Shown here: in pieces, positions 7,185 to 16,777 of the stretch
Layout of the letters: each line of letters starts with the position of its first letter
Position numbering within the stretch: position 1 is the stretch's first letter
Program-made: the position numbers and the translations under genes
Origin: Nitrosopumilus cobalaminigenes
GTDB taxonomy: Archaea; Thermoproteota; Nitrososphaeria; Nitrososphaerales; Nitrosopumilaceae
Direction: 5' to 3'
Assembly (NCBI RefSeq): GCF_013407145.1
Contig: NZ_CP026993.1
Coordinates: forward strand, 1,324,590-1,388,589
DNA: 64,000 bases
The notes under the pieces: generated by a model
Told to the model about the DNA's origin: nothing
Database searches by the model: none
Seen by the model: the letters and a program-made list of their open reading frames with translations, nothing else

Positions 7185-8147
7185 CTAAGGAGAGTTATAA
7201 GCATCATGCATAATTTTTTCTAATTCCTCAATATCTTTTGTAAAAGTGATTTTTGAACGTAGTTTAGAACCGCCATTCATTCCTTTAGTGAATCGCATAG
7301 CTTGACCTTTGATATTGGCAAATTTTATTTGGTATTTATTTGTGAGATGCAAATAATCAAAAAAAGAATTTAGTCTATCTTTGAATGAATATTCCTTGTA
7401 AGAATTGGTCTTCAAATAATCATTAATTTGTTCAAATAGAAATGGATTTCCCATTGCACCCCTACCAATCATTACATAATCACAATTTGTTCTATCAATC
7501 ATGGTTTTAGCTTCTTCAGGTGTAGTGATATCACCATTTCCAACAATTGGAAGGCTAGAAATTTCTTTGAGTTCTTTGATTAATTCCCAATCAGCTTTTC
7601 CAGAATAACCCTGGCTAACGGTTCTTGGGTGCAATGTAATCATTTGAATTCCTTCATCTTCAGCAACTTCTGCAATATCTCGAAAAAGGAATTTGCTTGC
7701 ATCAGTAACTCCTGAACGAATTTTTAGAGTTACAGGTTTTTTTACTGCATTGACAAGAGTGCTAAAAATTTGTTGAGTCAGATTAACTTCTTGTAATAGT
7801 GCACCTCCTGCCATTTGTGAAGTTATGTGAGGTGCAGGACAGCCCATATTGTAATCAATTATATCAAAATAAGGTTCTACAATCTTGGCTGCTTTTTCTA
7901 AAGCATGAAGTTCAGAACCGAACAATTGAATCGATAATGGACGTTCTTCATCAGAATATTCAATAAATTCTTGAATAGTTTTCATTTTTTCTCTAAGTTG
8001 ATTTTCTTTAGCAATGATACTGTGAATGTTTGTAAATTCAGTTACTACTAATCCAGCACCCATTTTCTTACATTGTAATCGAAGTGCAGGATCACTTACT
8101 CCGGCCATAGGGGCCAAAAATGCTTGACTAGAAAATTTTGGAAGCAT
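7185..8147 (-). CDS. dus: tRNA-dihydrouridine synthase
   Basis: A 320-residue FMN TIM-barrel enzyme that reduces uridines in tRNA D-loops. FLAPMAGVSDPALR at the N-terminus is the Dus signature, NMGCPAPHITSQMAGG at about 100-115 holds the catalytic Cys103, and VTLKIRSG, ITLHPRT and VGNGDI plus YVMIGRGAMGNPFLF line the flavin site. The C-terminal helical domain is present (LTNKYQIKFANIKGQAMRFTKG). Length and motifs are complete. It stands alone on the minus strand, separated by 140 nt from the AsnC-like gene. Confidence 0.95.
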   Translation of the reverse strand: MLPKFSSQAFLAPMAGVSDPALRLQCKKMGAGLVVTEFTNIHSIIAKENQLREKMKTIQEFIEYSDEERPLSIQLFGSELHALEKAAKIVEPYFDIIDYNMGCPAPHITSQMAGGALLQEVNLTQQIFSTLVNAVKKPVTLKIRSGVTDASKFLFRDIAEVAEDEGIQMITLHPRTVSQGYSGKADWELIKELKEISSLPIVGNGDITTPEEAKTMIDRTNCDYVMIGRGAMGNPFLFEQINDYLKTNSYKEYSFKDRLNSFFDYLHLTNKYQIKFANIKGQAMRFTKGMNGGSKLRSKITFTKDIEELEKIMHDAYNSP

Positions 8148-8202
8148 GGTGGAACTTTACAAATTGAATATATTTATCATTCAAAAATATGGAAAAATTG
8201 TA

Positions 8203-10374
8203 TTAGTTATCTGGACAGCCGTCTTCATCTCTGTCACCATCATAATCCTCAGGGTCAAGAGGACACAAATCTTCATCATTTATGATATCATCTAGATCAT
8301 CATCATGGACAAATCTTTGTTGTTCTGGAGCAGTATCTGGGCAGCCGTCATGATCATTGTATTTATTCCAGGTTTCTGGATTAGTTGGACATGAATCAAT
8401 TGAATCATAGTAACCATCACCGTCAGAATCAATTCTTGTTGGAGTAGTAGATTCTGCGGCTAGTACATCAGGACAACCGTCCCAATCAAGATATCCATTA
8501 AAGTTTTCTTGTTCATCAATACATGCATCTTTTCTATCATCTATTCCATCACCGTCAGTGTCAGCAAAACTATGGGATGGTATAACAGAACCAGTAGAAT
8601 CAGGACATCCGTCTTCATCCTGATAGAAATTATAAGTTTCAGGGTCTAATGGACATGCATCAGAAACATCAACAATTCCATCTAGATCAGAATCTAGAGT
8701 AAATACAAATTTGTCAGGACATCCGTCTTTATCTTGGAAGCCGTTAAATGTTTCAGGTTGACCAGGGCAGGAATCTAAATTATCTGGAATTCCATCGCCA
8801 TCAGTATCTGGAGTGCCTTTGTTATCTGCCAAATTATCTGGACAGCCGTCAGTGTCTTGATACCTATTGTAAGTTTCTCTAGCATTAGGACACTGATCTA
8901 CATTATCAGTAATACCATCAAAATCAGAATCGCCAAACGAGTCATAGGCTATAGTATCAGGGCAACCATCTTCATCTTGGAATCCGTTATATTTTTCAGC
9001 TAATGTTGGACATGCATCAAGTATATCTGGAATATAATCATAATCAATATCAGATAAAGCAGATTTTGAAAATCCTTCAATATCTGGACAGCCATCTGTG
9101 TCTAAGAAATTATTATAATTTTCTGGCTCATCAATACATGCATCCCATCTATCATCTATTCCATCTCCATCTTTATCTGGAAAAATGTAAGATGACACAA
9201 TAGAGCCAGTAGCATCTGGACAGCCGTCACCATCTTTGAAAAAGTTGTATGTTTCTGGTTCATTTGGACATGCATCGTTAACATTTAGAATTCCATCCAT
9301 ATCTGAATCTAATTTAGAATCAAAGCTATCTGGACAACCATCAGTATCTAAGAATCCATTAAATGTTTCAGGTTGGTTTGGACAATGATCTAGATTATCA
9401 ACTATTCCATCACCATCATTGTCTGATGTAAGTTTGTTATCTGGAATTAAATCTGGACAGCCGTCACTGTCAAGATATTTGTTGTAAGTCTCTTTGGAAT
9501 AAGGACAAGCATCAAATTGATTTAATATTCCATCACCGTCAGTGTCACCAGTTATAGCAAGTTCGATTTCATCTGGACAACCGTCATGGTCTTGGAATTT
9601 GTTAAAATTTTCACGTTCTAAAGGACATGCATCAACAGAGTCAAGAATACTATCATAATCTGAATCAATTAATCCATTAGAAGCATTGCCAAGAACATCT
9701 ATACAGCCGTCCCAATCAAGGTAACCATTATAATTTTCTGGTTCATTAATACATTGATCCCATCTATCATCTATTCCATCACCGTCAATATCTGGGAAAG
9801 AATATTGGGAATCAATTGAATCAACATTATCTGGACAACCGTCTGCGTCTTGGAATTTGTTGTAAGTTTCAGGCTCTAGTGGACATGCATCTAAAGCATC
9901 AGAAATACCATCTCGGTCAGAATCTCTTAAAGTAAAAGCATCATCTGGGCAACCATCTTTGTCGTCAATACCATTGAAAGTTTCAGCTCGACTAGGACAC
10001 AAATCCATAAAATCAGGATAGCCATCACCGTCAGTGTCAATAATACCTTTTGGAGTATTAGGTGATAAATCTGGACAACCGTCATCATCTTGGAATTTGT
10101 TGTAAGTTTCTTTCACAGTGGGACAATTATCAAGATGATCTTGAATTCCATCATAATCAGCATCATACCATGGAACAAAGTCTGCCGGACAACCATCAAT
10201 ATTGTTACCATATTGTGGGTCATAATCTTCTAAAAGATGAGGACAAAAATCAAGAGCATTTGGAACACCGTCACCGTCAGAATCAATATCTTCAGCTGCA
10301 AAAACATTACCTGGCATCATGCCAATTGTGGATGTAAGTAAAAGTAAAAATCCTAAAAGATATTGTTTTTTCAT
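8203..10374 (-). CDS. Secreted thrombospondin type 3-repeat protein, copy 1 (17 repeats)
   Basis: A 723-residue acidic protein. A Sec signal peptide (MKKQYLLGFLLLLTSTIGMM, cleavage likely after NVFA) is followed by 17 repeats of about 40 residues of the form DxDxDGxxDxxDxCPxxxExYNxxxDxDGCPD. Each repeat offers Ca-binding DxDxDG loops and two cysteines, as in thrombospondin type 3 repeats and OmpA-linked TSP3 proteins. No transmembrane helix or anchor is seen, so it is probably exported and bound to the cell surface by other means, or released. It is a paralogue of the next gene, identical in signal peptide and near-identical in the first and last repeats. A TATA-like box near 10405-10412 suggests its own promoter. 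Confidence 0.88.
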   Translation of the reverse strand: MKKQYLLGFLLLLTSTIGMMPGNVFAAEDIDSDGDGVPNALDFCPHLLEDYDPQYGNNIDGCPADFVPWYDADYDGIQDHLDNCPTVKETYNKFQDDDGCPDLSPNTPKGIIDTDGDGYPDFMDLCPSRAETFNGIDDKDGCPDDAFTLRDSDRDGISDALDACPLEPETYNKFQDADGCPDNVDSIDSQYSFPDIDGDGIDDRWDQCINEPENYNGYLDWDGCIDVLGNASNGLIDSDYDSILDSVDACPLERENFNKFQDHDGCPDEIELAITGDTDGDGILNQFDACPYSKETYNKYLDSDGCPDLIPDNKLTSDNDGDGIVDNLDHCPNQPETFNGFLDTDGCPDSFDSKLDSDMDGILNVNDACPNEPETYNFFKDGDGCPDATGSIVSSYIFPDKDGDGIDDRWDACIDEPENYNNFLDTDGCPDIEGFSKSALSDIDYDYIPDILDACPTLAEKYNGFQDEDGCPDTIAYDSFGDSDFDGITDNVDQCPNARETYNRYQDTDGCPDNLADNKGTPDTDGDGIPDNLDSCPGQPETFNGFQDKDGCPDKFVFTLDSDLDGIVDVSDACPLDPETYNFYQDEDGCPDSTGSVIPSHSFADTDGDGIDDRKDACIDEQENFNGYLDWDGCPDVLAAESTTPTRIDSDGDGYYDSIDSCPTNPETWNKYNDHDGCPDTAPEQQRFVHDDDLDDIINDEDLCPLDPEDYDGDRDEDGCPDN

Positions 10375-10458
10375 GCTCTATGACTCCGCTATTATCAAGT
10401 ATTTATTAAGTCTCACGTTGTAAGAGTTCTTCAAAAGTTAGAAATCAAGGAAACGGAG

Positions 10459-12627
10459 TTAGTTATCTGGGCAGCCGTCTAAATCTCTGTCACCATCATA
10501 ATCCTCAGGGTCAAACGGACATAGATCTTCATCATTAATGATACCGTCTAGATCATCATCATGGACAAATCTTTGTTGTTCTGGAGCAGTATCTGGACAA
10601 CCATCACTGTCAAGATATTTGTTCCAAGTTTCAGGACTAGTTGGACATGAATCAAGTATGTCAGGATATCCGTCACGATCAGAATCAGCATATTGTGGAG
10701 TAGTTGATTCAGCACCAGGAATGTCTGGACAACCGTCATGGTCTAAATAATCATTATAATTTTCTGGCTCATCAATACATGAATCCCATCTATCTTGAAT
10801 ACCATCACCGTCAGTATCTGGGAAGGTGTATTGTGGGTTTACAGAGTCAGTTGAGTCTGGACAACCGTCACTGTCAAGATATTTGTTGTAAGTTTCAGGC
10901 TCTAGCGGACATGCATCTACAATATCTGGAATTCCATCACCGTCAGTGTCAATTTTTGAAGATTGTTTATCTGGACAACCGTCTGCGTCTTGGAATCCGT
11001 TAAATGTTTCAGGTTGATTTGGACATAAATCTACAATATCTGGAATTCCATCACCGTCAGTGTCAGAAGTAAGTCTATTGTCTGCTATGTAATCCGGACA
11101 ACCGTCATGGTCTTGGAATTTGTTGTAAGTTTCTTTTGCTAACGGACATAAATCTAAATCATCATAAATTCCATCACCATCAGTGTCAACTACTGCATTA
11201 TAATCAACACTATCTGGACAGCCGTCTTCATCTTGGAATTTGTTATATCTTTCAGCTAAAGTTGGGCATTGATCTAAATGATCTGCAATACCATCATAAT
11301 CAGCATCCAACATATCACCAGCTGTTGTACCAGGAATGTCTGGACAACCGTCATGGTCTAAATAATCATTATAATTTTCTGGCTCATCAATACATGAATC
11401 CCATCTATCTTCAATGCCATCACCGTCAGTGTCTGGGAATGTATACATAGAATCAATTGACATAACATTATCTGGACAACCGTCTGTGTCTTGGAATTTA
11501 TTGTAAGTTTCAGGTTCTAGTGGACATGCATCTAGAGTATCAGAAATACCATCTCTGTCTATATCAGACATTAAACTTTTATCTGGACAGCCGTCACCAT
11601 CTTGGAATCCGTTAAATGTTTCAGGTTGGTTTGGACATAAATCTAAATTATCAATTATTCCATCACCGTCAGTATCAAATGCAAATTTGTTGTCAGCAAC
11701 ATAATCTGGGCAGCCGTCTGTGTCTTGGAATTTGTTGTAAGTTTCAGGACTAAAAGGACAAGAATCATTATGATCTGCAATACCATCACCATCAGCATCA
11801 CCAGTAATCATTAACTGTAAAACATCTGGACAACCGTCTGTGTCTTGGAATTTGTTGTAATTTTCACGATCTAGCGGACATTCATCTACATCATCTGGGA
11901 TACCATCGTAATCAGCATCAGGAGCCTCCAAAGAGGTAACACCAGGAATGTCTGGACAACCGTCATGGTCTAAATAATCATTATAATTTTCTGGCTCATC
12001 AATACATGAATCCCATCTATCTTCAATGCCATCACCGTCAGTGTCTGGGAAGGTGTATTGTGGGTTTACAGAGTCAGTTGAGTCTGGACAACCGTCACTG
12101 TCAAGATATTTGTTGTAAGTTTCAGGCTCTAGCGGACATGCATCTAAAGTATCAGAAATACCATCTCTGTCAGAATCCTTTGAAGTCATTGTATCATCAG
12201 GGCAACCATCTTTGTCATCAATGCCATTGAAAGTTTCTGGTTGGTTTGGACAAGAATCCATAAAATCAGGATAGCCATCACCGTCAGTGTCAGCAATACC
12301 TTTTGGAGCATTAGGTGATAAATCTGGACAACCGTCATCGTCTTGGAATTTGTTGTAAGTTTCTTTCACAGTAGGACAATTATCAACATGGTCTTGAATT
12401 CCATCATAATCAGCATCGTACCATGGAACAAAATCTGCCGGACAACCATCAATATTGTTACCATATTGTGGGTCATAATCTTCTAAAAGATGAGGACATT
12501 GATCTAGACTGTTTGGAACACCATCACCGTCAGAATCAATAGACTCAGCTGCAAAGACATTGCCTGGCATCATGCCAATTGTGGATGTAAGTAAAAGTAA
12601 AAATCCTAAAAGATATTGTTTTTTCAT
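10459..12627 (-). CDS. Secreted thrombospondin type 3-repeat protein, copy 2 (17 repeats)
   Basis: A 722-residue protein with the same signal peptide as copy 1 (MKKQYLLGFLLLLTSTIGMM) and 17 TSP3-like repeats. Repeats 5-9 and 10-14 form a super-unit of five repeats: PDTDGDGIEDRWDSCIDEPE recurs at repeats 5 and 10, with a one-residue variant at repeat 15, and is preceded each time by the LEPETYNK repeat. The last repeat ends DRDLDGCPDN. Two Cys per repeat suggest disulfide-locked, calcium-rigidified rods. It begins 12 nt after the stop of the upstream copy 3, so those two are probably cotranscribed. Role unknown; adhesion, matrix or calcium binding are possibilities. Confidence 0.88.
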   Translation of the reverse strand: MKKQYLLGFLLLLTSTIGMMPGNVFAAESIDSDGDGVPNSLDQCPHLLEDYDPQYGNNIDGCPADFVPWYDADYDGIQDHVDNCPTVKETYNKFQDDDGCPDLSPNAPKGIADTDGDGYPDFMDSCPNQPETFNGIDDKDGCPDDTMTSKDSDRDGISDTLDACPLEPETYNKYLDSDGCPDSTDSVNPQYTFPDTDGDGIEDRWDSCIDEPENYNDYLDHDGCPDIPGVTSLEAPDADYDGIPDDVDECPLDRENYNKFQDTDGCPDVLQLMITGDADGDGIADHNDSCPFSPETYNKFQDTDGCPDYVADNKFAFDTDGDGIIDNLDLCPNQPETFNGFQDGDGCPDKSLMSDIDRDGISDTLDACPLEPETYNKFQDTDGCPDNVMSIDSMYTFPDTDGDGIEDRWDSCIDEPENYNDYLDHDGCPDIPGTTAGDMLDADYDGIADHLDQCPTLAERYNKFQDEDGCPDSVDYNAVVDTDGDGIYDDLDLCPLAKETYNKFQDHDGCPDYIADNRLTSDTDGDGIPDIVDLCPNQPETFNGFQDADGCPDKQSSKIDTDGDGIPDIVDACPLEPETYNKYLDSDGCPDSTDSVNPQYTFPDTDGDGIQDRWDSCIDEPENYNDYLDHDGCPDIPGAESTTPQYADSDRDGYPDILDSCPTSPETWNKYLDSDGCPDTAPEQQRFVHDDDLDGIINDEDLCPFDPEDYDGDRDLDGCPDN
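10721..12010 (-). repeat. Higher-order tandem repeat of about 612-615 bp inside TSP3 copy 2
   Basis: A long near-identical block beginning atgtctggacaaccgtcatg recurs at 10721, 11336 and 11948, a spacing of 615 and 612 bp (205 and 204 codons). It corresponds to five TSP3 repeats. The related block in copy 1 (8203-10374) is more diverged. It indicates expansion by in-frame duplication of multi-repeat units. Confidence 0.85.
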
Positions 12628-12639
12628 TCTTAGATACTC

Positions 12640-15075
12640 CTAAGGGTCAGGACATCCATCAGTATCTCGGTCATTGTCATAATCCTCAGGTTCTAGAGGA
12701 CACATGTCATTTTCATTTATTATTCCATCCAAATCAGCATCATGTTTGTAACGTGATTGTTCTGGTGCAATATCTGGACAACCGTCATGGTCTTGGTATT
12801 TATTGTAAGTTTCTTTTGAGGTACCACATGCATCTACATCATCATATATGCCATCCCCATCAGTGTCAACTCTAACATTTCCAGTTGGCAATATGTCAGG
12901 GCAACCGTCATAATCTACATACTTATTCCAAACTTCATTTTGATTTGGACACATATCCATTACATCAGGTACGCCATCACCATCTGAATCTGGTTGTGTA
13001 TTATCAGTATCAGGGCAACCGTCGTCATCTTGGAAACCATTATAATTTTCAGCAACTAGAGGGCAATCATCATAAACATCGTTTATGCCATCATTATCAG
13101 AATCAATTACAAATGATTTTGATACTGAATCAGGGCAACCGTCGTCATCTTGGAATTTATTGTAAGTTTCTTTAGCAGTTGGACATGCATCGATTCCATC
13201 TGGAATTCCATCCATATCTCTATCATTCTTTAAGATATACTCATCAGGACAACCATCTCTATCTAGTATACCATTGAAAGTTTCTGGTTGATTTGGACAA
13301 TGATCATCGTAATCATTGATTCCATCACCATCTGAATCTGGAGTACCCTTGTTGTCTGCTACATTATCAGGGCAACCGTCCAAGTCTTGGAATTTATTAT
13401 AAGTTTCAGGAACAAGTGGACATTGATCATTTTCATCAATTATTCCATCAAAATCAGTATCCAATTTGGTAATAAAGTCAGGATAATCAGGACAACCATC
13501 GTCATCTTGGAAGCCATTGTATCTTTCCCTATCAAGAGGACATTGATCAACTGAATCTAATATACCATCAAAGTCAGAATCAGCCCCAGTTGGACTATCA
13601 GGACAACCGTCGTGATCAAGATAACGATTCCATGTTTCAGAAGCATCTGGGCATTGATCTAATGAGTCTCTAATCCCATCACCATCTGAATCTAAAACAG
13701 AAACATCAGGACAACCGTCGTGATCAAGATAACCATTTACAGTTTCAGCAGCAAGAGGGCATTTATCATTTAAATCAGAAATTCCATCACCATCATAATC
13801 TTGTCCAATTACTCCAGATACACTATCAGGACAACCATCAAAGTCATTAATTCCATTGTAAGTTTCTTTAGCTGTAGGACATTGATCCAAATTATCTGGA
13901 ACTCCATCTCTATCTCTATCACCAGCGCCATAAGAATCTGGACAACCGTCTCTATCAAATACACCATTGAAAGTTTCTGGTTGATTAGGACACAAATCAG
14001 CAAAATCATTAATTCCATCACCGTCAGTATCAGGAACTCCTTTATCAGAACCTACAAAGTCAGGACAACCATCCAAGTCTTGGAATCTATTGTAAGTTTC
14101 TTTTACTTCAGGACATTGATCAATACTATTTGGAATTCCATCTAGATCAGAATCAACATCACTAGAATATGGTGGAATATCTGGACAACCATCGTCATCT
14201 TGGAAACCATTGTATCTTTCTGGATCTAATGGACAAGCATCATTAGCATCCATTATTCTATCACCATCAGCATCATTTAGTGTACCATCAAAAGATGGAG
14301 ATGCATCTGGACAACCATCATAATCTGCAAATCGATTAAATGTTTCAGGATCATTAGGACATATATCAAATTGATCAGCTATGCCATCACCATCTTTATC
14401 ATTAAATGAAGTATCTAATGCAACATCGGGACAACCATCAGTGTCTCTATAACCATTATACACTTCTGGTTCATTAATACACAAATCAATTTTATCTGGA
14501 ATTCCATCATTATCAGTATCTACAAAACTAGAAGTGTTAATTGCATCTGGACAACCGTCTTCATCTTGGAATCTATTGTAAGTTTCAGCACTTAATGGAC
14601 ATTCATCAGCAAAATCTGGAACTCCATCTCTATCTCTATCACCAGCGCCATAAGAATCTGGACAACCGTCTCTATCGAGTACACCATTGAAAGTTTCTGG
14701 TTGATTAGGACACAAGTCAACTAAATCAATGAACCCATCACCATCGGAGTCAGGTGCGCCGCCGGCTCCAGCTCCAGGTAGAGTATCTGGACAACCGTCT
14801 TCATCTTGGAATTTATTGTAATGTTCTTTAAGATTTGGACATTGATCAATATGATCTTCTATACCATCATAATCTTCATCATACCAAGGGACAAAATTTG
14901 ATGGGCAACCATCTACTGTTCCCTCATAATCTTCTTGTAAATTAGGACATGCATCCATAGAATCATCAACACCGTCTTTGTCTAAGTCATCAGCGGCATA
15001 AATTGGGTTAATAGGCATACTAGTTAATGTGGCTACAAGTAAGAACAGAAATGCTAAAGAGTGTATTTTTTTCAA
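12640..15075 (-). CDS. Secreted thrombospondin type 3-repeat protein, copy 3 (20 repeats)
   Basis: An 811-residue paralogue with a TTG start. The signal peptide differs from the other two (MKKIHSLAFLFLLVATLTSM, cleavage near IYA). About 20 repeats of the DxDxDGxxDxxDxCPxxxExYNxxxDxDGCPD type follow, with a GAGAGGA linker after repeat 2. The second repeat (VPWYDEDYDGIEDHIDQCPN) and the last two (with APEQSRYKH between) match the ends of the other copies, showing common ancestry. A TATA-like tttaata near 15100 precedes it. It is the first gene of the three and the most diverged. No anchor is seen. Confidence 0.88.
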   Translation of the reverse strand: MKKIHSLAFLFLLVATLTSMPINPIYAADDLDKDGVDDSMDACPNLQEDYEGTVDGCPSNFVPWYDEDYDGIEDHIDQCPNLKEHYNKFQDEDGCPDTLPGAGAGGAPDSDGDGFIDLVDLCPNQPETFNGVLDRDGCPDSYGAGDRDRDGVPDFADECPLSAETYNRFQDEDGCPDAINTSSFVDTDNDGIPDKIDLCINEPEVYNGYRDTDGCPDVALDTSFNDKDGDGIADQFDICPNDPETFNRFADYDGCPDASPSFDGTLNDADGDRIMDANDACPLDPERYNGFQDDDGCPDIPPYSSDVDSDLDGIPNSIDQCPEVKETYNRFQDLDGCPDFVGSDKGVPDTDGDGINDFADLCPNQPETFNGVFDRDGCPDSYGAGDRDRDGVPDNLDQCPTAKETYNGINDFDGCPDSVSGVIGQDYDGDGISDLNDKCPLAAETVNGYLDHDGCPDVSVLDSDGDGIRDSLDQCPDASETWNRYLDHDGCPDSPTGADSDFDGILDSVDQCPLDRERYNGFQDDDGCPDYPDFITKLDTDFDGIIDENDQCPLVPETYNKFQDLDGCPDNVADNKGTPDSDGDGINDYDDHCPNQPETFNGILDRDGCPDEYILKNDRDMDGIPDGIDACPTAKETYNKFQDDDGCPDSVSKSFVIDSDNDGINDVYDDCPLVAENYNGFQDDDGCPDTDNTQPDSDGDGVPDVMDMCPNQNEVWNKYVDYDGCPDILPTGNVRVDTDGDGIYDDVDACGTSKETYNKYQDHDGCPDIAPEQSRYKHDADLDGIINENDMCPLEPEDYDNDRDTDGCPDP

Positions 15076-15213
15076 AGCCTAAAAATACGTCGAGGATCCA
15101 GTTATTAAACCTCACTCTGAAATCGACTAAAAATTCGAATAGTTTTGGGTAAAGATTCCATGTTGGACAAAAATCTCGATCAATTTAAGTAAACCAGAAC
15201 ACGATCTGAACTC

Positions 15214-16242
15214 ATGAGTTGTTCAGGGGAAACTGTCGAAGAAGAAGAGCAACTACTACAGATCAAACCAGTAATTTCTGCACAATTAAAAAAAGCAAAG
15301 TATGGCATAGCTGATCACTCAACAGTGGGACTTTGTCATTGGACAAAAAAATCATTCAAGCATGAAGGCAGTTGCTACAAACACAAGTTTTATGGAATTT
15401 CAACTCACAGATGCATGGAGTTTTCTCCGGCTGGAATGTATTGTGAAAATAGATGTGTGTATTGTTGGAGACCTATGGAATTTTATGATTCAATGAAAAT
15501 GGAACCAGAACAAGTTGCAGAACCAAAACAAATTCTAACAAAGCTAATGGGTGAAAGAAAAAAATTGATCAATGGATTTTATGGAGATTCAAGAAATGAT
15601 AAACAAAGATTAGATGAATCACTATTGCCTGCACATTATGCAATTTCACTTTCAGGTGAACCAACAATGTATCCAAAACTTCCAGAATTGATTAAATATC
15701 TTAATTCACTTGAAGCAACAAAATCAGTTTTTCTTGTTACAAATGGACAAGAACCAGATATGATTCAAAAGTTACAAGATGAAGATGCATTACCAACACA
15801 ATTGTATCTTTCAACAAATGCTGCAGACTATGAATCATTTATGAGAATAAACAAGCCAAAATATGACGACTCATGGGAAAGATGGAATAGAACACTTGAC
15901 ATGTTAAAGGATTTGGATACAAGAACTGTATTGAGAATTACTTTGATTAGAGATTATAATGATCAAAAAGAATCAATCCCATTATTTGCAGAAATGTTCA
16001 GAAAAGCAAGTCCACATTTTATTGAAATTAAATCATATATGCACATTGGACGTTCAACTAATAGACTAGAGCACGAAAATATGCTAGAAATGGAAGAAGT
16101 GAAAAAATTTAGTGAAGAAATTGCAAAGCAGAGTAAAATATTTTCTATGATGGATGAAAGTATTGTATCAAGAATTTCAATATTACAAAATAATGAACGG
16201 TTTATTGATCGTTACATTCCTACTTATTCAAATACCATTTAG
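15214..16242 (+). CDS. taw1: 4-demethylwyosine synthase (Taw1/TYW1), radical SAM
   Basis: This 342-residue radical SAM enzyme condenses pyruvate with m1G37 of tRNA-Phe to build the tricyclic wyosine base. Cys77, Cys81 and Cys84 form the CxxxCxxC radical SAM cluster (MYCENRCVYCWRP). Cys41, Cys54 and Cys67 precede it with the 13-13-10 spacing known for the second 4Fe-4S cluster of archaeal TYW1. ISLSGEPTMYPKLPELI is the SAM-binding GE motif region. Full length. A TATA-like box near 15182-15190 precedes the ATG. Its last 23 nt overlap the convergent rdgB gene. Confidence 0.96.
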   Translation: MSCSGETVEEEEQLLQIKPVISAQLKKAKYGIADHSTVGLCHWTKKSFKHEGSCYKHKFYGISTHRCMEFSPAGMYCENRCVYCWRPMEFYDSMKMEPEQVAEPKQILTKLMGERKKLINGFYGDSRNDKQRLDESLLPAHYAISLSGEPTMYPKLPELIKYLNSLEATKSVFLVTNGQEPDMIQKLQDEDALPTQLYLSTNAADYESFMRINKPKYDDSWERWNRTLDMLKDLDTRTVLRITLIRDYNDQKESIPLFAEMFRKASPHFIEIKSYMHIGRSTNRLEHENMLEMEEVKKFSEEIAKQSKIFSMMDESIVSRISILQNNERFIDRYIPTYSNTI

Positions 16243-16777
16243 AAAATTTTTTTAGTGCTTTGTATCTATGAGATAATTCATTTTTATTATTCAGTTCAGC
16301 AAAAGTTTTCTTAAAATTATTTGGAATAAAAATAGGATCATATCCCCAACCTTTTCCTCTTTGGGTTTTAGATATAGTACCATTTTGTTTCCCATCAAAA
16401 GATTCCAAAAGTGTTTTGTCACAATAAGTAACGATTGAAAGAAATTTCGCCTTTCGATTATTTTTTATTAAATTAATAATTCCTTTGTTACCTATTGTTT
16501 TGAAAACATAGGATGAATATGGACCTGGAAAACCATCTAGAGAATCAACGAATAAACCATCATCTTCAATTATGATAGGTTTTTTGAATTTAGAAAAAGC
16601 ATCTCTTGCTTTTACTATTGCTATGTCATGAAGTGAATTTGATTGAATTTCTTCTAAATCAGATTTTAAAAAACCAAGATTTATTCCAAAAGAATCTAAA
16701 ATTTTTTTCGCTTCCTGATATTTGTGATTATTAGATGAAACAAAAAATAGATCAAACGACTTGTGCATATCTACCAC
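16220..16777 (-). CDS. XTP/dITP diphosphatase (RdgB/HAM1 family)
   Basis: A 185-residue house-cleaning enzyme that hydrolyses ITP, dITP and XTP. FFVSSNNHKYQEAKKIL is the family N-terminal substrate-binding motif; IEDDGLFVDSLDGFPGPYSS holds the catalytic acidic residues; GKGWGYDPIFIP and LNNKNELSHRYKAL complete the active site. The start (codon 1 at 16777 or Met4) lies inside the Bud32 gene, a 26-nt overlap typical of cotranscription. The 3' end overlaps Taw1. Confidence 0.94.
   Translation of the reverse strand: MVDMHKSFDLFFVSSNNHKYQEAKKILDSFGINLGFLKSDLEEIQSNSLHDIAIVKARDAFSKFKKPIIIEDDGLFVDSLDGFPGPYSSYVFKTIGNKGIINLIKNNRKAKFLSIVTYCDKTLLESFDGKQNGTISKTQRGKGWGYDPIFIPNNFKKTFAELNNKNELSHRYKALKKFSKWYLNK

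Noticed and set aside
10062-13175. Several open plus-strand frames of 70-115 codons across the TSP3 genes
   Set aside because: They are shadows: repeats on the minus strand keep the opposite frame open, and their products are His/Asn/Leu-rich and lack starts with promoters.
8203-15075. CRISPR-like array suggested by the regular repeated DNA
   Set aside because: The repeats are in frame, vary at third positions and translate to TSP3 units; there are no unique spacers and no cas genes.
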